64,000 bases of DNA from Paenibacillus phyllosphaerae (GTDB taxonomy: Bacteria; Bacillota; Bacilli; Paenibacillales; Paenibacillaceae), in contig NZ_JACHXK010000002.1 in NCBI RefSeq assembly GCF_014192105.1, positions 617,380-681,379 on the forward strand, given 5' to 3'. Both the position numbers and the translations under genes were made by a program. Shown here in pieces: positions 36,098 to 45,640 of this stretch (its first letter is position 1; every line of letters begins with the position of its first letter). The notes beneath the pieces were generated by a model. The model had not been told where the DNA came from, ran no database searches, and was given only the letters and a program-made list of their open reading frames with translations.

Positions 36098-37384
36098 ATG
36101 CACACGATACAGGTTGTCTTTATGACCGTGATGGTATTCTTCGTAATCGTGACGATTCATGAGTGGGGTCACTATTACTTTGCGAAGCGCGCGGGCATTC
36201 TGGTTAGAGAATTCGCCATTGGTTTCGGACCTAAGCTGTTCTCTATTAAGCGGGGCGAGACTCGTTACACGCTTCGGCTAATACCGGCAGGTGGATTCGT
36301 CCGGATGGCAGGCGAAGATCCCGAACTCGTTGAAGTTCAGCCCGGGCAGACGGTTGCGGTGCGGTTGAATGAAGATCTGGTAACCCGGATTTATCTGGAT
36401 CGTCTCGATGAACGCGCGAACGTCATTCGAGGCGAAGTCGAGGCGATCGATATCGAGAAGAACCTAACGATCGCGCTTGAAACAGACGGCATCATCGAAA
36501 AGTACCGCGTACATCCGCAAGCTTTGATGATCGCCAAAGGCAGAGAAACACAGATTGCGCCGATTGACCGCCAATTCGGGAGCAAGTCGGTCTGGGCCAG
36601 GGTTCTTGCGATAGCGGCAGGCCCGATCATGAATTTTGTTCTCGCTTTCGTACTGTTCTTTGCCTATTTTCAGATGGCCGGTGTTCCATTGGATAATCCG
36701 GACCATTTGCTCGTTGCCGAAGTCGTGGACGGAAAGCCTGCTTCCAAGACGGATCTGAAGCAGTATGACGTGATCGATTCGGTTAACGGAGTGAAGATTG
36801 GGACCGACTATGACAAGATGATCGACGTTATTGCCAAGTCGCCCAATAAAAGCATTACGCTAACGGTTATACGGGACGGTAAGACGATATCGATTCCGAT
36901 GACGCCGCTGCCTGACCCGGAGACGGGTGACGGGAAAGTGGGCATTTCGGCTGCTTATCATTATCCGACCCGTGACGCGGGCTTTATGGAGACGTTCCCG
37001 CTGACGGCCAAAGCCATGAAGAATATGACGATCGCCATATTTGACGGGTTCAAGAAGCTTATTTTAGGCGATTTCAAGCTGGATGATTTGGGCGGACCGG
37101 TACGGACTGCGCAAGTTACGGGGCAAATCGCGGCGCAAGGCTTCTCGGAATTGACGAAATGGACGGCGATTCTAAGCTTATACTTAGGTATATTTAACCT
37201 GCTGCCGATTCCGGCGCTTGATGGCAGCCGACTGCTGTTCTTGTTGCTGGAAGCGCTAAGGGGCAGGCCGATTGATCCAAATAGGGAGAGCATGGTGCAC
37301 TTTATCGGATTTGCAATGCTGATGCTGCTCATGCTGGCCGTTACGTATAATGATATTTTGCGATTGGTTAGAGGGGAGCAATAG
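36098..37384 (+). CDS. rseP: Site-2 intramembrane protease RseP/RasP
   Basis: RseP (RasP in B. subtilis, 428 aa) cleaves anti-sigma factors and signal peptide remnants inside the membrane. The zinc motif HEWGH is at residues 21-25. A PDZ domain follows (about 200-275, with DGKPASKTDLKQYDVIDSVN). The second active-site segment is GIFNLLPIPALDGSRLLFLL near the C terminus, with the catalytic Asp. Membrane helices flank these motifs. AGGAGG precedes the ATG. Confidence 0.96.
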   Translation: MHTIQVVFMTVMVFFVIVTIHEWGHYYFAKRAGILVREFAIGFGPKLFSIKRGETRYTLRLIPAGGFVRMAGEDPELVEVQPGQTVAVRLNEDLVTRIYLDRLDERANVIRGEVEAIDIEKNLTIALETDGIIEKYRVHPQALMIAKGRETQIAPIDRQFGSKSVWARVLAIAAGPIMNFVLAFVLFFAYFQMAGVPLDNPDHLLVAEVVDGKPASKTDLKQYDVIDSVNGVKIGTDYDKMIDVIAKSPNKSITLTVIRDGKTISIPMTPLPDPETGDGKVGISAAYHYPTRDAGFMETFPLTAKAMKNMTIAIFDGFKKLILGDFKLDDLGGPVRTAQVTGQIAAQGFSELTKWTAILSLYLGIFNLLPIPALDGSRLLFLLLEALRGRPIDPNRESMVHFIGFAMLMLLMLAVTYNDILRLVRGEQ

Positions 37385-37390
37385 TCGTTC

Positions 37391-38839
37391 ATGTCGAAAG
37401 AGAAGCAATTCGTAACTGAAATCACGCCGCAGAGCGAGGATTTCTCAAGATGGTATATCGATGTAATTAAGAAAGCGGAGCTTATGGACTACTCGCCGGT
37501 ACGCGGCTGTATCGTATTCCGCCCGGAAGGCTTCGCGCTGTGGGAGAATATCCAGAGCGACCTGGACCGCCGCTTCAAGGAGACCGGCCACCGCAACGCG
37601 TACTTCCCGCTCTTCATTCCGGAGAGCTTCTTCCAGAAAGAGAAGGAGCACGTGGAAGGCTTTAACCCGGAGCTTCCATGGGTAACCGAAGCGGGTGGCG
37701 AGAAGCTGGAGGAGCGTCTGGCAATTCGTCCGACGTCCGAGACGATCATTGGCCATATGTATTCCAAATGGATTCAGTCCTACCGCGATCTTCCGGTTCT
37801 AATCAACCAATGGGCGAACGTCGTGCGTTGGGAGAAGCGTACGCTTCCGTTCCTGCGCACGAGCGAGTTCCTCTGGCAGGAAGGCCATACGGCGCACGAG
37901 ACGGAAGAAGAAGCGCGCCAAGAGACGATGCAGATGCTAAACACGTATAAGGAGTTCGCTGAGGAAGTGCTGGCAATTCCGGTTATCGTCGGGCAAAAAA
38001 CGCCATCGGAGCGTTTTGCAGGCGCGGTCGACACCTACTCGATCGAAGCTATGATGAAGGACGGCCGTGCTGTTCAAGCAGGTACATCCCATTATCTAGG
38101 CGATAAATTCGCAGTCGCATTCGATATCAAATATTTGGATCGCAATAATACGCTGCAATATTGCCATACAACCTCATGGGGGGTATCGACACGACTCATC
38201 GGAGCGCTTATTATGGTACATGGGGATGACCGCGGACTGGTGCTGCCACCGAAGATTGCGCCTACGCAAGTTGTCATGATTCCGATCGGACCGCCTAAGA
38301 CTCGCGAGCAAGTCGTTGGACGCGTCGATGAACTATTCCTGCAGCTGAAGAAAGCGGGCGTCCGCGTTAAAGTCGACGACCGCAGCGACGTGAGCCCAGG
38401 CTGGAAGTTCAACGAATACGAGATGCGCGGCGTACCTATCCGTCTTGAGCTTGGACCACGCGACATGGAGAACGGACAGGCCGTCCTCGTCTCGCGTATC
38501 ACGGGCGAGAAGCGCATCATCAAGCAAGAGGATCTTCTTACCGAAGTCGAGACGATGCTTGCCGATGTGCACCGCGATATGTTAGAGCGTGCGAAGCAGT
38601 TCCGTGCCGATCAGTTCTACTCGGTCGAGACGCTGGATGAGATGAAGGTGCTGCTTGAAGAGAAACGCGGATTTACGCTTGCCGGCTGGTGCGGTTCCGA
38701 TGCCTGCGAGAAGCAGGTGAAGGAAGAGACTGGCGCGACAAGCCGCAATATTCCGTTCGAGACGGAAGAGAAGAAGACGAAGTGTCTATGCTGTGGTGAG
38801 GAAGCGAAGCATACGGTCGTATTTGCCCGCGCTTACTAG
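37391..38839 (+). CDS. proS: Prolyl-tRNA synthetase (compact, ProS type without editing domain)
   Basis: This class II synthetase (482 aa) charges tRNA-Pro. It contains GCIVFRPEGFALWENIQSDL, motif 2-like RWEKRTLPFLRTSEFLWQEG and HYLGDKFAVAFDIKYLD. The anticodon-binding region has DRGLVLPPKIAPTQVVMIPI. The C-terminal extension carries Cys residues in CLCCGEEAKHTVVFARAY. It is the archaeal/eukaryote-like or Thermus-type form. B. subtilis has a longer (about 564 aa) bacterial-type enzyme with an inserted editing domain in the same chromosomal position. The start is 6 bases after rseP. Confidence 0.95.
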   Translation: MSKEKQFVTEITPQSEDFSRWYIDVIKKAELMDYSPVRGCIVFRPEGFALWENIQSDLDRRFKETGHRNAYFPLFIPESFFQKEKEHVEGFNPELPWVTEAGGEKLEERLAIRPTSETIIGHMYSKWIQSYRDLPVLINQWANVVRWEKRTLPFLRTSEFLWQEGHTAHETEEEARQETMQMLNTYKEFAEEVLAIPVIVGQKTPSERFAGAVDTYSIEAMMKDGRAVQAGTSHYLGDKFAVAFDIKYLDRNNTLQYCHTTSWGVSTRLIGALIMVHGDDRGLVLPPKIAPTQVVMIPIGPPKTREQVVGRVDELFLQLKKAGVRVKVDDRSDVSPGWKFNEYEMRGVPIRLELGPRDMENGQAVLVSRITGEKRIIKQEDLLTEVETMLADVHRDMLERAKQFRADQFYSVETLDEMKVLLEEKRGFTLAGWCGSDACEKQVKEETGATSRNIPFETEEKKTKCLCCGEEAKHTVVFARAY

Positions 38840-38866
38840 AAGCACATTTTCATAACAATAGTTAAC

Positions 38867-38924
38867 TCCCCTACAAGCACACGCGAATTTCGCTACATCA
38901 TGACCAGCTTGTAGGGGATCTTTA
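38867..38924 (+). terminator. Terminator-like hairpin between proS and polC
   Basis: TCCCCTACAAGC and GCTTGTAGGGGA form a 12-base stem with a loop of about 27 bases, followed by TCTTTATT. The large loop and weak T-tract make termination plausible but not certain. Confidence 0.6.
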
Positions 38925-38943
38925 TTGATTGGGGAGGAACAAG

Positions 38944-41900
38944 ATGAGCCATACCGGGGAAAAGCGACAGCGCTTTGAACTGCTTATGAAGCAGGCGGAG
39001 CTGCCGCAGCAATTGACGGCGGAGCATTTTGGTGACGGATATATTGATAAAGTGATCGTAAGCCGGAGCAACCGGGAATGGACGTTTTGCATACGCAAAG
39101 CGTCTTTAATACCTTCTGCGGCTTTTGGCGTTTTTTGCCGATCGGTTCAAGCGAAGTTTTCTCATATCGCTGCCATTACGATCGTATTCCAGTTCGACGA
39201 GAACGTGGATACCGATTCGATTGTGCTCGAGTATTGGCCGGCATTCGTAGAATGGGTGCAGCAGAACAATGCATCGGTGAACGGTTGGCTCAGCAAAGGG
39301 GTCGTCGAAGTGTCCAATGGCGCAGTCACGCTGTCGCTCATGGATGAGATGAGCCTGGAGCTGGCACGCAAGAAGCGGATCGACGAGATGGCAGTGCAAT
39401 TTTTCGAACGGCAATTCGATCGTACTTGCAAGGTGAAGTTGGCCGTCGGGAAGAAGAATCAGGAGCATTACGAAGAGTTTGTCCAGAAGCGTCAACAGGA
39501 AGAGCGCGAGGTCATCGAGGCGATGATGAACAGCGTTACGATTGAAGCTGAAGCTCCGCCTCTGGATGAAGGCGAAGTGCCGCTTATCGTTGGCTACGAT
39601 ATTCGCGAAGCGCCTGTGCCGATTATGAATATTATCGAGGAAGAGAAGAAGACCACGGTACAAGGCACGATCTTCGGACTGGAAGTGAAGGAACTGCGCA
39701 ATGGCAGTACGCTGTTCACCTTCAACTTGACCGACTTCAGCGATTCGATTGCGATGAAGATGTTCGCCAAGACCAAGGAAGACGTCAAAGTACTGAGCAA
39801 TTTGGCGAACGGCAAATGGGTCAAAGCGCGCGGCCGCGTCGAATACGATCGATTCATGATGGAGCCGGAACTCGTCATGATGCCTTCCGATCTTCATGAG
39901 GTCGTAGCGCCTTCCGAACCGAAGGATGATGCCAAAGAGAAGCGGGTCGAGTTCCACGTGCACACGACGATGAGCACGATGGATGCGGTCACGCCAGTGG
40001 ATGCTTACATCAAGCAAGCGGCGAAGTGGGGCCACAAAGCGATCGCGATTTCGGATCATAGCAATATTCAATGTTTCCCGGAAGCAGCCAAGGCGGCGAA
40101 GAAGAACGGCATTAAGGTGCTGTTCGGCGTGGAAGCGAATGTCGTCAACGACGCGGTGCCTATGGTGTTTAACTCCAAGGATGTGCCGTTGCAGACCGGC
40201 GTTTATGTCGTATTCGACATCGAGACGACGGGGCTTTCCGTCATCAACAACAAGATTATCGAGCTTGCCGGGGTCAAGATGCAAGAGGGCAAGGAGATCG
40301 GACGTTTCTCCACCTTTATCGACCCGCATGAAGATATTCCTTACCATATCCAGCAGCTGACGAACATCACGAACGAGATGGTTCAAGGCGCGCCTGAGTT
40401 GGAACCGAAGCTTAGAGAATTCATCGAATTTATTGAAGACGCCGTACTGGTTGCCCATAATGCCAAATTCGATATGGGTTTTATCCAAGCGGCATGCAAA
40501 GCGCATGGTCTGCCGGAGGTAACGAATCCGGTGCTCGATACGTTGGAACTGGCGCGTTTTCTCCATCCTTCGATGAAGAACCATCGTCTGAACACGCTAG
40601 CGGACAAATATAAGATCAGCCTCGAGAACCATCACCGTGCGATCGATGACTCGATTGCGCTTGGCGGCGTGTTGTTCGGCCTCATCGGTGACGCGGCTGC
40701 CCGCAATATTACGAATCTGCACATGCTGAATGATTATGTAGGCCTTGATATTTCGAATACGCGGCCTTTCCACTGCGGGATCTACGCTCTTAATGCGGTA
40801 GGCAAGAAGAACTTATTCAAACTTATTTCTTTATCGCATACCGACTATTTCAAGCGCGTTGCCTGCATGCCGAGAAGCAAGTTATCCGAGATGCGCGAAG
40901 GTCTTCTCATTATATCAGGCTGTGAGAAGGGCGAATTTTTCGAGTCTGTTCTGAACAAGTCGGTTGAAGAAGCGGAAGAGGTTGCCCGTTATTACGATGT
41001 GCTCGAGATTCAGCCGGTGGGCTTCTACATGCACTTAGTGGACAAAGGCCTGGTTGGCAGCCGTGCGGAGATCGAACAGGCGTTGCGTCGGGTGTGCGAG
41101 ATCGGCGATAAGCTGGGCAAACCCGTCATTGCAACCGGGAATGTCCATTACTTAAGGCCGCGTGAGAAAATGTTCCGCGATATTACGATTCACGGCATTA
41201 CCGGCTTCAGTCCGCTTAAGGATCAGAACAAGCCGGACGCGCACTTCCGCACGACGAAGGAGATGCTCCAGGAATTTGCGTTCCTTGGCGAATCTCGTGC
41301 CCATGAGGTTGTTATTAAGAACACGAATGAGCTTGCTGACCGTTTCGAGCCATATGATATGTTCCCGTCTACAGGCGGTCCAACGGATAACGGCCTGTTC
41401 TCGCCGATCTTCGAAGGCGCGGACGAAGAAATTCGCAATACTTGCTATGATACGGCCAAACAACTATATGGAGAGCCTTTGCCTGAGGTCGTGGTTGCCC
41501 GTCTGGAGAAAGAGCTCATACCGATCATCAAATACGGTTTCTCCGCGAACTATCTCATTTCGGAAAAACTCGTGAAGAAGTCCAATAAAGATGGCTATCT
41601 GGTCGGCTCCCGGGGTTCCGTAGGTTCCTCCGTCGTAGCGACATTCCTAGGCATATCGGAGGTTAATCCGCTTCCGGCTCACTACCAATGTCAGAATGAA
41701 GCGTGCAAATATAGCGAGTGGTTCCTCGATGGCAGCTACCCGTCCGGATTCGATTTGCCGAATAAGGATTGCCCGAACTGCGGCAGGCCGCTTAAGGGCG
41801 AAGGACAAGATATTCCGTTCGAGACCTTCTTGGGCTTCAAGGGCGATAAGGTTCCCGATATCGACTTGAACTTCTCGGGCGAATATCAGCCGCACGCCCA

Positions 41901-43278
41901 TAACTTTACGAAGCAAATTTTCGGCGAGAAGAACGTATTCCGTGCCGGGACGATCGGTACTGTCGCAGAGAAGACCGCATACGGATTCGCCAAGAAATAC
42001 GAGGAGCATACCGGGAAGAAATGGCGCGGCGCGGAACTTAATCGTCTCGCGTCAGGCTGTACGGGCGTAAAGCGCAGTACGGGTCAGCATCCAGGCGGCA
42101 TCGTCGTTGTCCCTGATTATATTGAAGTCGAAGATATTACTCCGGTGCAATATCCGGCGGATGATACGAACGCGGAGTGGAAGACGACGCACTTCGATTA
42201 TCACGCCTTCGACGCGAACTTGCTCAAACTCGATATACTCGGCCACGATGATCCGACCATGATGCGGATGCTGCAAGATCTGACAGGCGTGGACCCGACA
42301 ACCATTCCGATGAACGATCCGAAGGTTATGAGCCTGTTCAGCTCGACGGATTCGCTTGGAGTCCAACCGAATCAGATCCGCAGCAGCGTCGCCACCTATG
42401 GCGTACCCGAGATGGGGACGAAATTCGTGCGCCAGATGCTTGAGGAAACGAAGCCGTCGAGCTTCGCGGACTTGCTGCAGATCTCAGGACTGTCCCACGG
42501 GACGGGCGTATGGCTCGGCAATGCGCAGGAATTAATTAAGAATCGGACTTGCACGATCAAGACCGTAATCGGCTGCCGTGACGATATCATGTTGTTCCTG
42601 ATTTACAAGGCGGGCATGGATGCGTCGCTGGCCTTCAAGATTACGGAGAGCGTACGTAAAGGTAAAGGTTTGACGCCGGAATGGATCGAAGAGATGAAGC
42701 GATGCAAGGTGCCGCAATGGTACATCGATTCCTGTCTGAAGATCGAGTACATGTTCCCGAAAGCGCATGCCGCGGCATACGTTATTTCTGCCGTTCGTAC
42801 CGCTTACTTCAAACTGTACTATCCGATCGAATATTACGCGACGTATTTCTCTGTGCGTGCGGACGACTTTGATCTCGATCTGCTGTGCCAAGGTTATGAC
42901 GCGATTAACAAGCGGCTGACCGAGATTGAGGCCAAAGGGTTTAACGCGTTGCCTAAAGAGAAGAACAGCATATCCTTGCTGGAGATGGCATTGGAGATGA
43001 CCGCGCGCGGCTTCACCTTCAAACCGATCGATCTGTACCGCTCGGACGCGACGCGCTTTATCGTGGACGGCACGTCGTTAATCCCGCCGTTCGGCGCCAT
43101 TGGCGGCATCGGCGAGAATGCGGCGCGCAACATCGCGGCTTCCCGCGAGCAGGGCGAATTCCTTTCGATCGAGGATTTCCAACAGAAATCGAAAGCGTCC
43201 AAAACGATCGTGGAAGTGTTGACGGGCATGGGGTGTTTCCGCGGTTTGCCGGAATCCAACCAGCTTTCGTTGTTCTAG
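38944..43278 (+). CDS. polC: DNA polymerase III alpha subunit, PolC type
   Basis: PolC (1444 aa) is the Gram-positive replicative polymerase. From the ATG at 38944 (GGGGAGG upstream) it has an N-terminal OB-fold region. A PHP domain begins at about residue 335 (EFHVHTTMSTMDAVTPVDAY), and a 3'-5' exonuclease is inserted within it, with FDIETTGLS near residue 425. A Cys4 zinc element (about 915-950) follows. The catalytic palm contains VPDIDLNFSGEYQ. Helix-hairpin-helix and C-terminal regions complete it. B. subtilis PolC is 1437 aa, so the gene appears complete. Confidence 0.98.
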   Translation: MSHTGEKRQRFELLMKQAELPQQLTAEHFGDGYIDKVIVSRSNREWTFCIRKASLIPSAAFGVFCRSVQAKFSHIAAITIVFQFDENVDTDSIVLEYWPAFVEWVQQNNASVNGWLSKGVVEVSNGAVTLSLMDEMSLELARKKRIDEMAVQFFERQFDRTCKVKLAVGKKNQEHYEEFVQKRQQEEREVIEAMMNSVTIEAEAPPLDEGEVPLIVGYDIREAPVPIMNIIEEEKKTTVQGTIFGLEVKELRNGSTLFTFNLTDFSDSIAMKMFAKTKEDVKVLSNLANGKWVKARGRVEYDRFMMEPELVMMPSDLHEVVAPSEPKDDAKEKRVEFHVHTTMSTMDAVTPVDAYIKQAAKWGHKAIAISDHSNIQCFPEAAKAAKKNGIKVLFGVEANVVNDAVPMVFNSKDVPLQTGVYVVFDIETTGLSVINNKIIELAGVKMQEGKEIGRFSTFIDPHEDIPYHIQQLTNITNEMVQGAPELEPKLREFIEFIEDAVLVAHNAKFDMGFIQAACKAHGLPEVTNPVLDTLELARFLHPSMKNHRLNTLADKYKISLENHHRAIDDSIALGGVLFGLIGDAAARNITNLHMLNDYVGLDISNTRPFHCGIYALNAVGKKNLFKLISLSHTDYFKRVACMPRSKLSEMREGLLIISGCEKGEFFESVLNKSVEEAEEVARYYDVLEIQPVGFYMHLVDKGLVGSRAEIEQALRRVCEIGDKLGKPVIATGNVHYLRPREKMFRDITIHGITGFSPLKDQNKPDAHFRTTKEMLQEFAFLGESRAHEVVIKNTNELADRFEPYDMFPSTGGPTDNGLFSPIFEGADEEIRNTCYDTAKQLYGEPLPEVVVARLEKELIPIIKYGFSANYLISEKLVKKSNKDGYLVGSRGSVGSSVVATFLGISEVNPLPAHYQCQNEACKYSEWFLDGSYPSGFDLPNKDCPNCGRPLKGEGQDIPFETFLGFKGDKVPDIDLNFSGEYQPHAHNFTKQIFGEKNVFRAGTIGTVAEKTAYGFAKKYEEHTGKKWRGAELNRLASGCTGVKRSTGQHPGGIVVVPDYIEVEDITPVQYPADDTNAEWKTTHFDYHAFDANLLKLDILGHDDPTMMRMLQDLTGVDPTTIPMNDPKVMSLFSSTDSLGVQPNQIRSSVATYGVPEMGTKFVRQMLEETKPSSFADLLQISGLSHGTGVWLGNAQELIKNRTCTIKTVIGCRDDIMLFLIYKAGMDASLAFKITESVRKGKGLTPEWIEEMKRCKVPQWYIDSCLKIEYMFPKAHAAAYVISAVRTAYFKLYYPIEYYATYFSVRADDFDLDLLCQGYDAINKRLTEIEAKGFNALPKEKNSISLLEMALEMTARGFTFKPIDLYRSDATRFIVDGTSLIPPFGAIGGIGENAARNIAASREQGEFLSIEDFQQKSKASKTIVEVLTGMGCFRGLPESNQLSLF

Positions 43279-43296
43279 CCTTATGGCCAAACCCTG

Positions 43297-43325
43297 TTGT
43301 CACATTTTCAGGGTTATGGTATACT
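43297..43325 (+). promoter_or_regulatory. Near-consensus sigma-A promoter for the rimP-nusA-infB operon
   Basis: TTGTCA (43297-43302) and TATACT (43320-43325) are separated by 17 bases. It lies about 340 bases upstream of rimP, giving a long untranslated leader. Confidence 0.8.
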
Positions 43326-43357
43326 CTTTTTGGTAATGCTGATGATACGAACTTTTG

Positions 43358-43392
43358 CGTAAAGAGTGGGGAAACCCACTCTTTACGTTTTG
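43358..43392 (+). promoter_or_regulatory. Strong hairpin in rimP leader, candidate attenuator
   Basis: A perfect stem, CGTAAAGAGTGGG (43358-43370) with CCCACTCTTTACG (43375-43387), closes a GAAA tetraloop and is followed by TTTTGT. It lies about 30 bases after the promoter. It looks like an intrinsic terminator, though the T-tract is short. In B. subtilis, NusA is reported to control its own operon through a terminator in the rimP (ylxS) leader. This hairpin is the candidate equivalent. Confidence 0.6.
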
Positions 43393-43668
43393 TCTACAGC
43401 TATTTTAGATGAAGGCAAGGAAGGAATTCGTCGAGCATTGGCCTTTGCCTGGCGTATCATGCAAGCATCGCATGGCATGCGGCATGGGCTTATCGATCTT
43501 TTACGGCAGGAACACAATCGATGTAAGACAAGGCGCCTGCCCGCGAATTTCGCGGGTGCGATTGTATATAGGCCGTTCTTTCCGGTCTTACCGGGAGCGA
43601 GCGGAAGTTGTGGAGACTGTTCACGTAAAACCTTACATAGGGAAGAGCAGCAGTAGGGAGGCGCAAGG
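43388..43668 (+). promoter_or_regulatory. Remainder of the rimP leader, no gene
   Basis: About 280 bases between the leader hairpin and rimP have no convincing coding frame. They contain a perfect inverted repeat, CCCGCGAA/TTCGCGGG (43540-43556), and a second pairing candidate around 43570-43610 with CCGG repeats. The rimP ribosome site GGGAGGCG is at the end. The tract may be a structured RNA. I could not match it to a known riboswitch or T-box. Confidence 0.4.
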
Positions 43669-44130
43669 TTGAGCACATCTAAAATTAAATCCGCCGTTGA
43701 AGAAATGGTCACGCCGTTTCTAAGCGACAATGGCTTCGAACTCGTTGACGTGGAGTATGTAAAGGAAGGCAGTAACTTTTTCCTGCGTGTATTTGTTGAC
43801 AAGGAAGGCGGCATCGATATCGATGAATGCGGCCGGATCAGCGAGTATTTGAGCGACAAACTGGACGAGAACGATCCGGTCACGGATGCCTATTTCCTTG
43901 AAGTATCCTCGCCTGGCGCAGAACGCCCGCTCAAGAAGCCGGAAGACGTCAAGAAAGCGGTTGGCAAACAGGTGTTCATCACAACGTATGAGCCGATCGA
44001 CGGAAGCAAGGAATTCGAAGGCAAGCTGGTGGATTTCACGGGCGAAGAGCTCGTCGTTGAAGCCGGCAAGAAGAAACACACACTTCCTTATGCAAAAGTA
44101 GCGAGCGCTCGTTTGGCAATTGTGTTCTAA
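43669..44130 (+). CDS. rimP: Ribosome maturation factor RimP
   Basis: RimP (153 aa) assists late assembly of the 30S subunit. The TTG at 43669 follows GGGAGGCG and gives MSTSKIKSAVEEMVTPFL. Family segments are FELVDVEYVKEGSNFFLRVF, then DKEGGIDIDECGRIS and YFLEVSSPGAERPLK. The C-terminal SH3-like part contains FVVIxTYEP-like residues (FITTYEPIDGSKEF). It is the first gene of the nusA operon, as in B. subtilis (ylxS). Confidence 0.96.
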   Translation: MSTSKIKSAVEEMVTPFLSDNGFELVDVEYVKEGSNFFLRVFVDKEGGIDIDECGRISEYLSDKLDENDPVTDAYFLEVSSPGAERPLKKPEDVKKAVGKQVFITTYEPIDGSKEFEGKLVDFTGEELVVEAGKKKHTLPYAKVASARLAIVF

Positions 44131-44186
44131 ACAGCACGCTCACGTTACGCCTATGGAACGATTTTGAAAGGGGGAACTCATTTCCA

Positions 44187-45284
44187 ATGAGCATGGAGTT
44201 TATTGAAGCGCTGTCGGAAATCGAAAGAGAAAAAGGCATTGCTAAGGATATTCTGATTGAAGCTATCGAGGCGGCTTTGATCTCGAGCTACAAACGAAAT
44301 TTCAATACCGCCCAGAATGTACGGGTAGACATTAACCGTCACTCGGGTGTCATTAAAGTGTATGCGCGTAAAACGGTGGTCGATGAGGTTCTCGATCCGA
44401 GACTGGAAATTTCGGTCGAAGCGGCCCGTGCCATTAACCCGCACTACACGCTTGATGATATCGCCGAGATCGAGGTTACGCCGCGTGACTTCGGCCGGAT
44501 CGCGGCTCAAACTGCGAAACAGGTGGTGACGCAGCGTATTCGCGAGGCGGAACGTGGACTGATCTACAACGCTTATATCGATAAAGAAGAAGATATCGTC
44601 AACGGTATCGTTCAACGTCAGGACGTACGCAATTTGTTCGTCGATCTCGGCAAGGTAGAGGCAGTGCTGCCGCTGACCGAACTGATGCCGACTGACAAGT
44701 TCAAGCACGGCGATCGTGTCAAATCGTTCATCACGAAAGTGGAGAACACAACAAAGGGGCCGCAAATCTTCCTCTCCCGTACGCATCCAGGCTTGCTCAA
44801 GCGCCTGTTTGAGTTGGAAGTTCCAGAGATTTATGACGGCGTCGTTGAGATTCGTTCCGTCGCGCGTGAAGCGGGCTTCCGCTCCAAAATTGCCGTGCAT
44901 TCCCGTAATGCCGAAGTAGATCCTGTCGGATCCTGCGTAGGACAAAAGGGAATGCGGGTACAAACGATTGTTACGGAATTGAAGGGCGAGAAAATCGACA
45001 TCGTGCGCTGGTCCGAGAATGTGGAAGAGTACGTAGCGAATGCACTTAGCCCGTCCAAAGTATTGGAAGTCATCGTCTACGAGCAGGAAAAAATGGCTCG
45101 TGTTATCGTTCCGGACTATCAGCTTTCCCTTGCGATCGGTATTAAAGGCCAGAACGCCCGTCTTGCTGCCAAGCTGACAGGCTGGAAGATCGATATTAAG
45201 AGCGAGACGCAAGCAGAGCAAGAATTCGGCCGTCCGAAATCGGCGATGAGCACCATGCATCAGGATTCCGTCTCCATCGACTAA
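44187..45284 (+). CDS. nusA: Transcription termination/antitermination factor NusA
   Basis: NusA (365 aa) modulates pausing, termination and antitermination by RNA polymerase. The N-terminal domain starts MSMEFIEALSEIEREKGIAK. It is followed by an S1 domain (about 133-200), then KH1 and KH2 domains with HSRNAEVDPVGSCVGQKGMR and LAIGIKGQNARLAAKLTGWK. As in other Firmicutes there is no C-terminal acidic repeat domain. An AAAGGGGGAAC lies upstream. Confidence 0.97.
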   Translation: MSMEFIEALSEIEREKGIAKDILIEAIEAALISSYKRNFNTAQNVRVDINRHSGVIKVYARKTVVDEVLDPRLEISVEAARAINPHYTLDDIAEIEVTPRDFGRIAAQTAKQVVTQRIREAERGLIYNAYIDKEEDIVNGIVQRQDVRNLFVDLGKVEAVLPLTELMPTDKFKHGDRVKSFITKVENTTKGPQIFLSRTHPGLLKRLFELEVPEIYDGVVEIRSVAREAGFRSKIAVHSRNAEVDPVGSCVGQKGMRVQTIVTELKGEKIDIVRWSENVEEYVANALSPSKVLEVIVYEQEKMARVIVPDYQLSLAIGIKGQNARLAAKLTGWKIDIKSETQAEQEFGRPKSAMSTMHQDSVSID

Positions 45285-45328
45285 GCGGCGGCTCGAACGC
45301 CAACCTTTTCGATCAGGAGGGATGTACG

Positions 45329-45640
45329 GTGAGACCTAGAAAAATACCGCTGCGCAAATGCGTGGCTTGCCAGCAGATGATGCCGAAGAAAGAGTTGATT
45401 CGGGTAGTTCGTACGCCTGATGAGGCTGTACTTATCGATCTTACCGGCAAAAAAGCGGGCAGAGGCGCTTATTTGTGCGGCAAAGTGGCTTGTTTCAAGC
45501 TGGCGAAAAAATCAAAGTCCCTTGACCGCGCGCTGAAGCAAACGGTTGATACTGAGATTTATGACCAATTGGAGCAAGATTTTATCGCCGTCGAAGATGA
45601 ATTTATCGCTGGCAAAGATCGGGTGGATGACGATGAATAA
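45329..45640 (+). CDS. rnpM: RNase P modulator RnpM (YlxR)
   Basis: RnpM (103 aa, GTG start after AGGAGG) is the YlxR-family protein, reported to bind the RNase P RNA and modulate its activity. Typical features are RKIPLRKCVACQQMMPKKEL, VLIDLTGKKAGRGAYLCGK and the paired C residues. Its position between nusA and ylxQ is conserved. The tail is acidic and extends a little beyond the usual length of about 91 aa. It overlaps the next gene by 8 bases. Confidence 0.92.
   Translation: MRPRKIPLRKCVACQQMMPKKELIRVVRTPDEAVLIDLTGKKAGRGAYLCGKVACFKLAKKSKSLDRALKQTVDTEIYDQLEQDFIAVEDEFIAGKDRVDDDE

Noticed and set aside
39106..40584. Long - strand open frame (492 codons) opposite polC
   Set aside because: Arg/His/Leu-rich composition typical of an antisense shadow of a highly biased gene.
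43366..43656. 96-codon + strand frame within the rimP leader
   Set aside because: It starts in the strong hairpin, has no ribosome site and shows no family resemblance. Structured untranslated RNA is the simpler reading.
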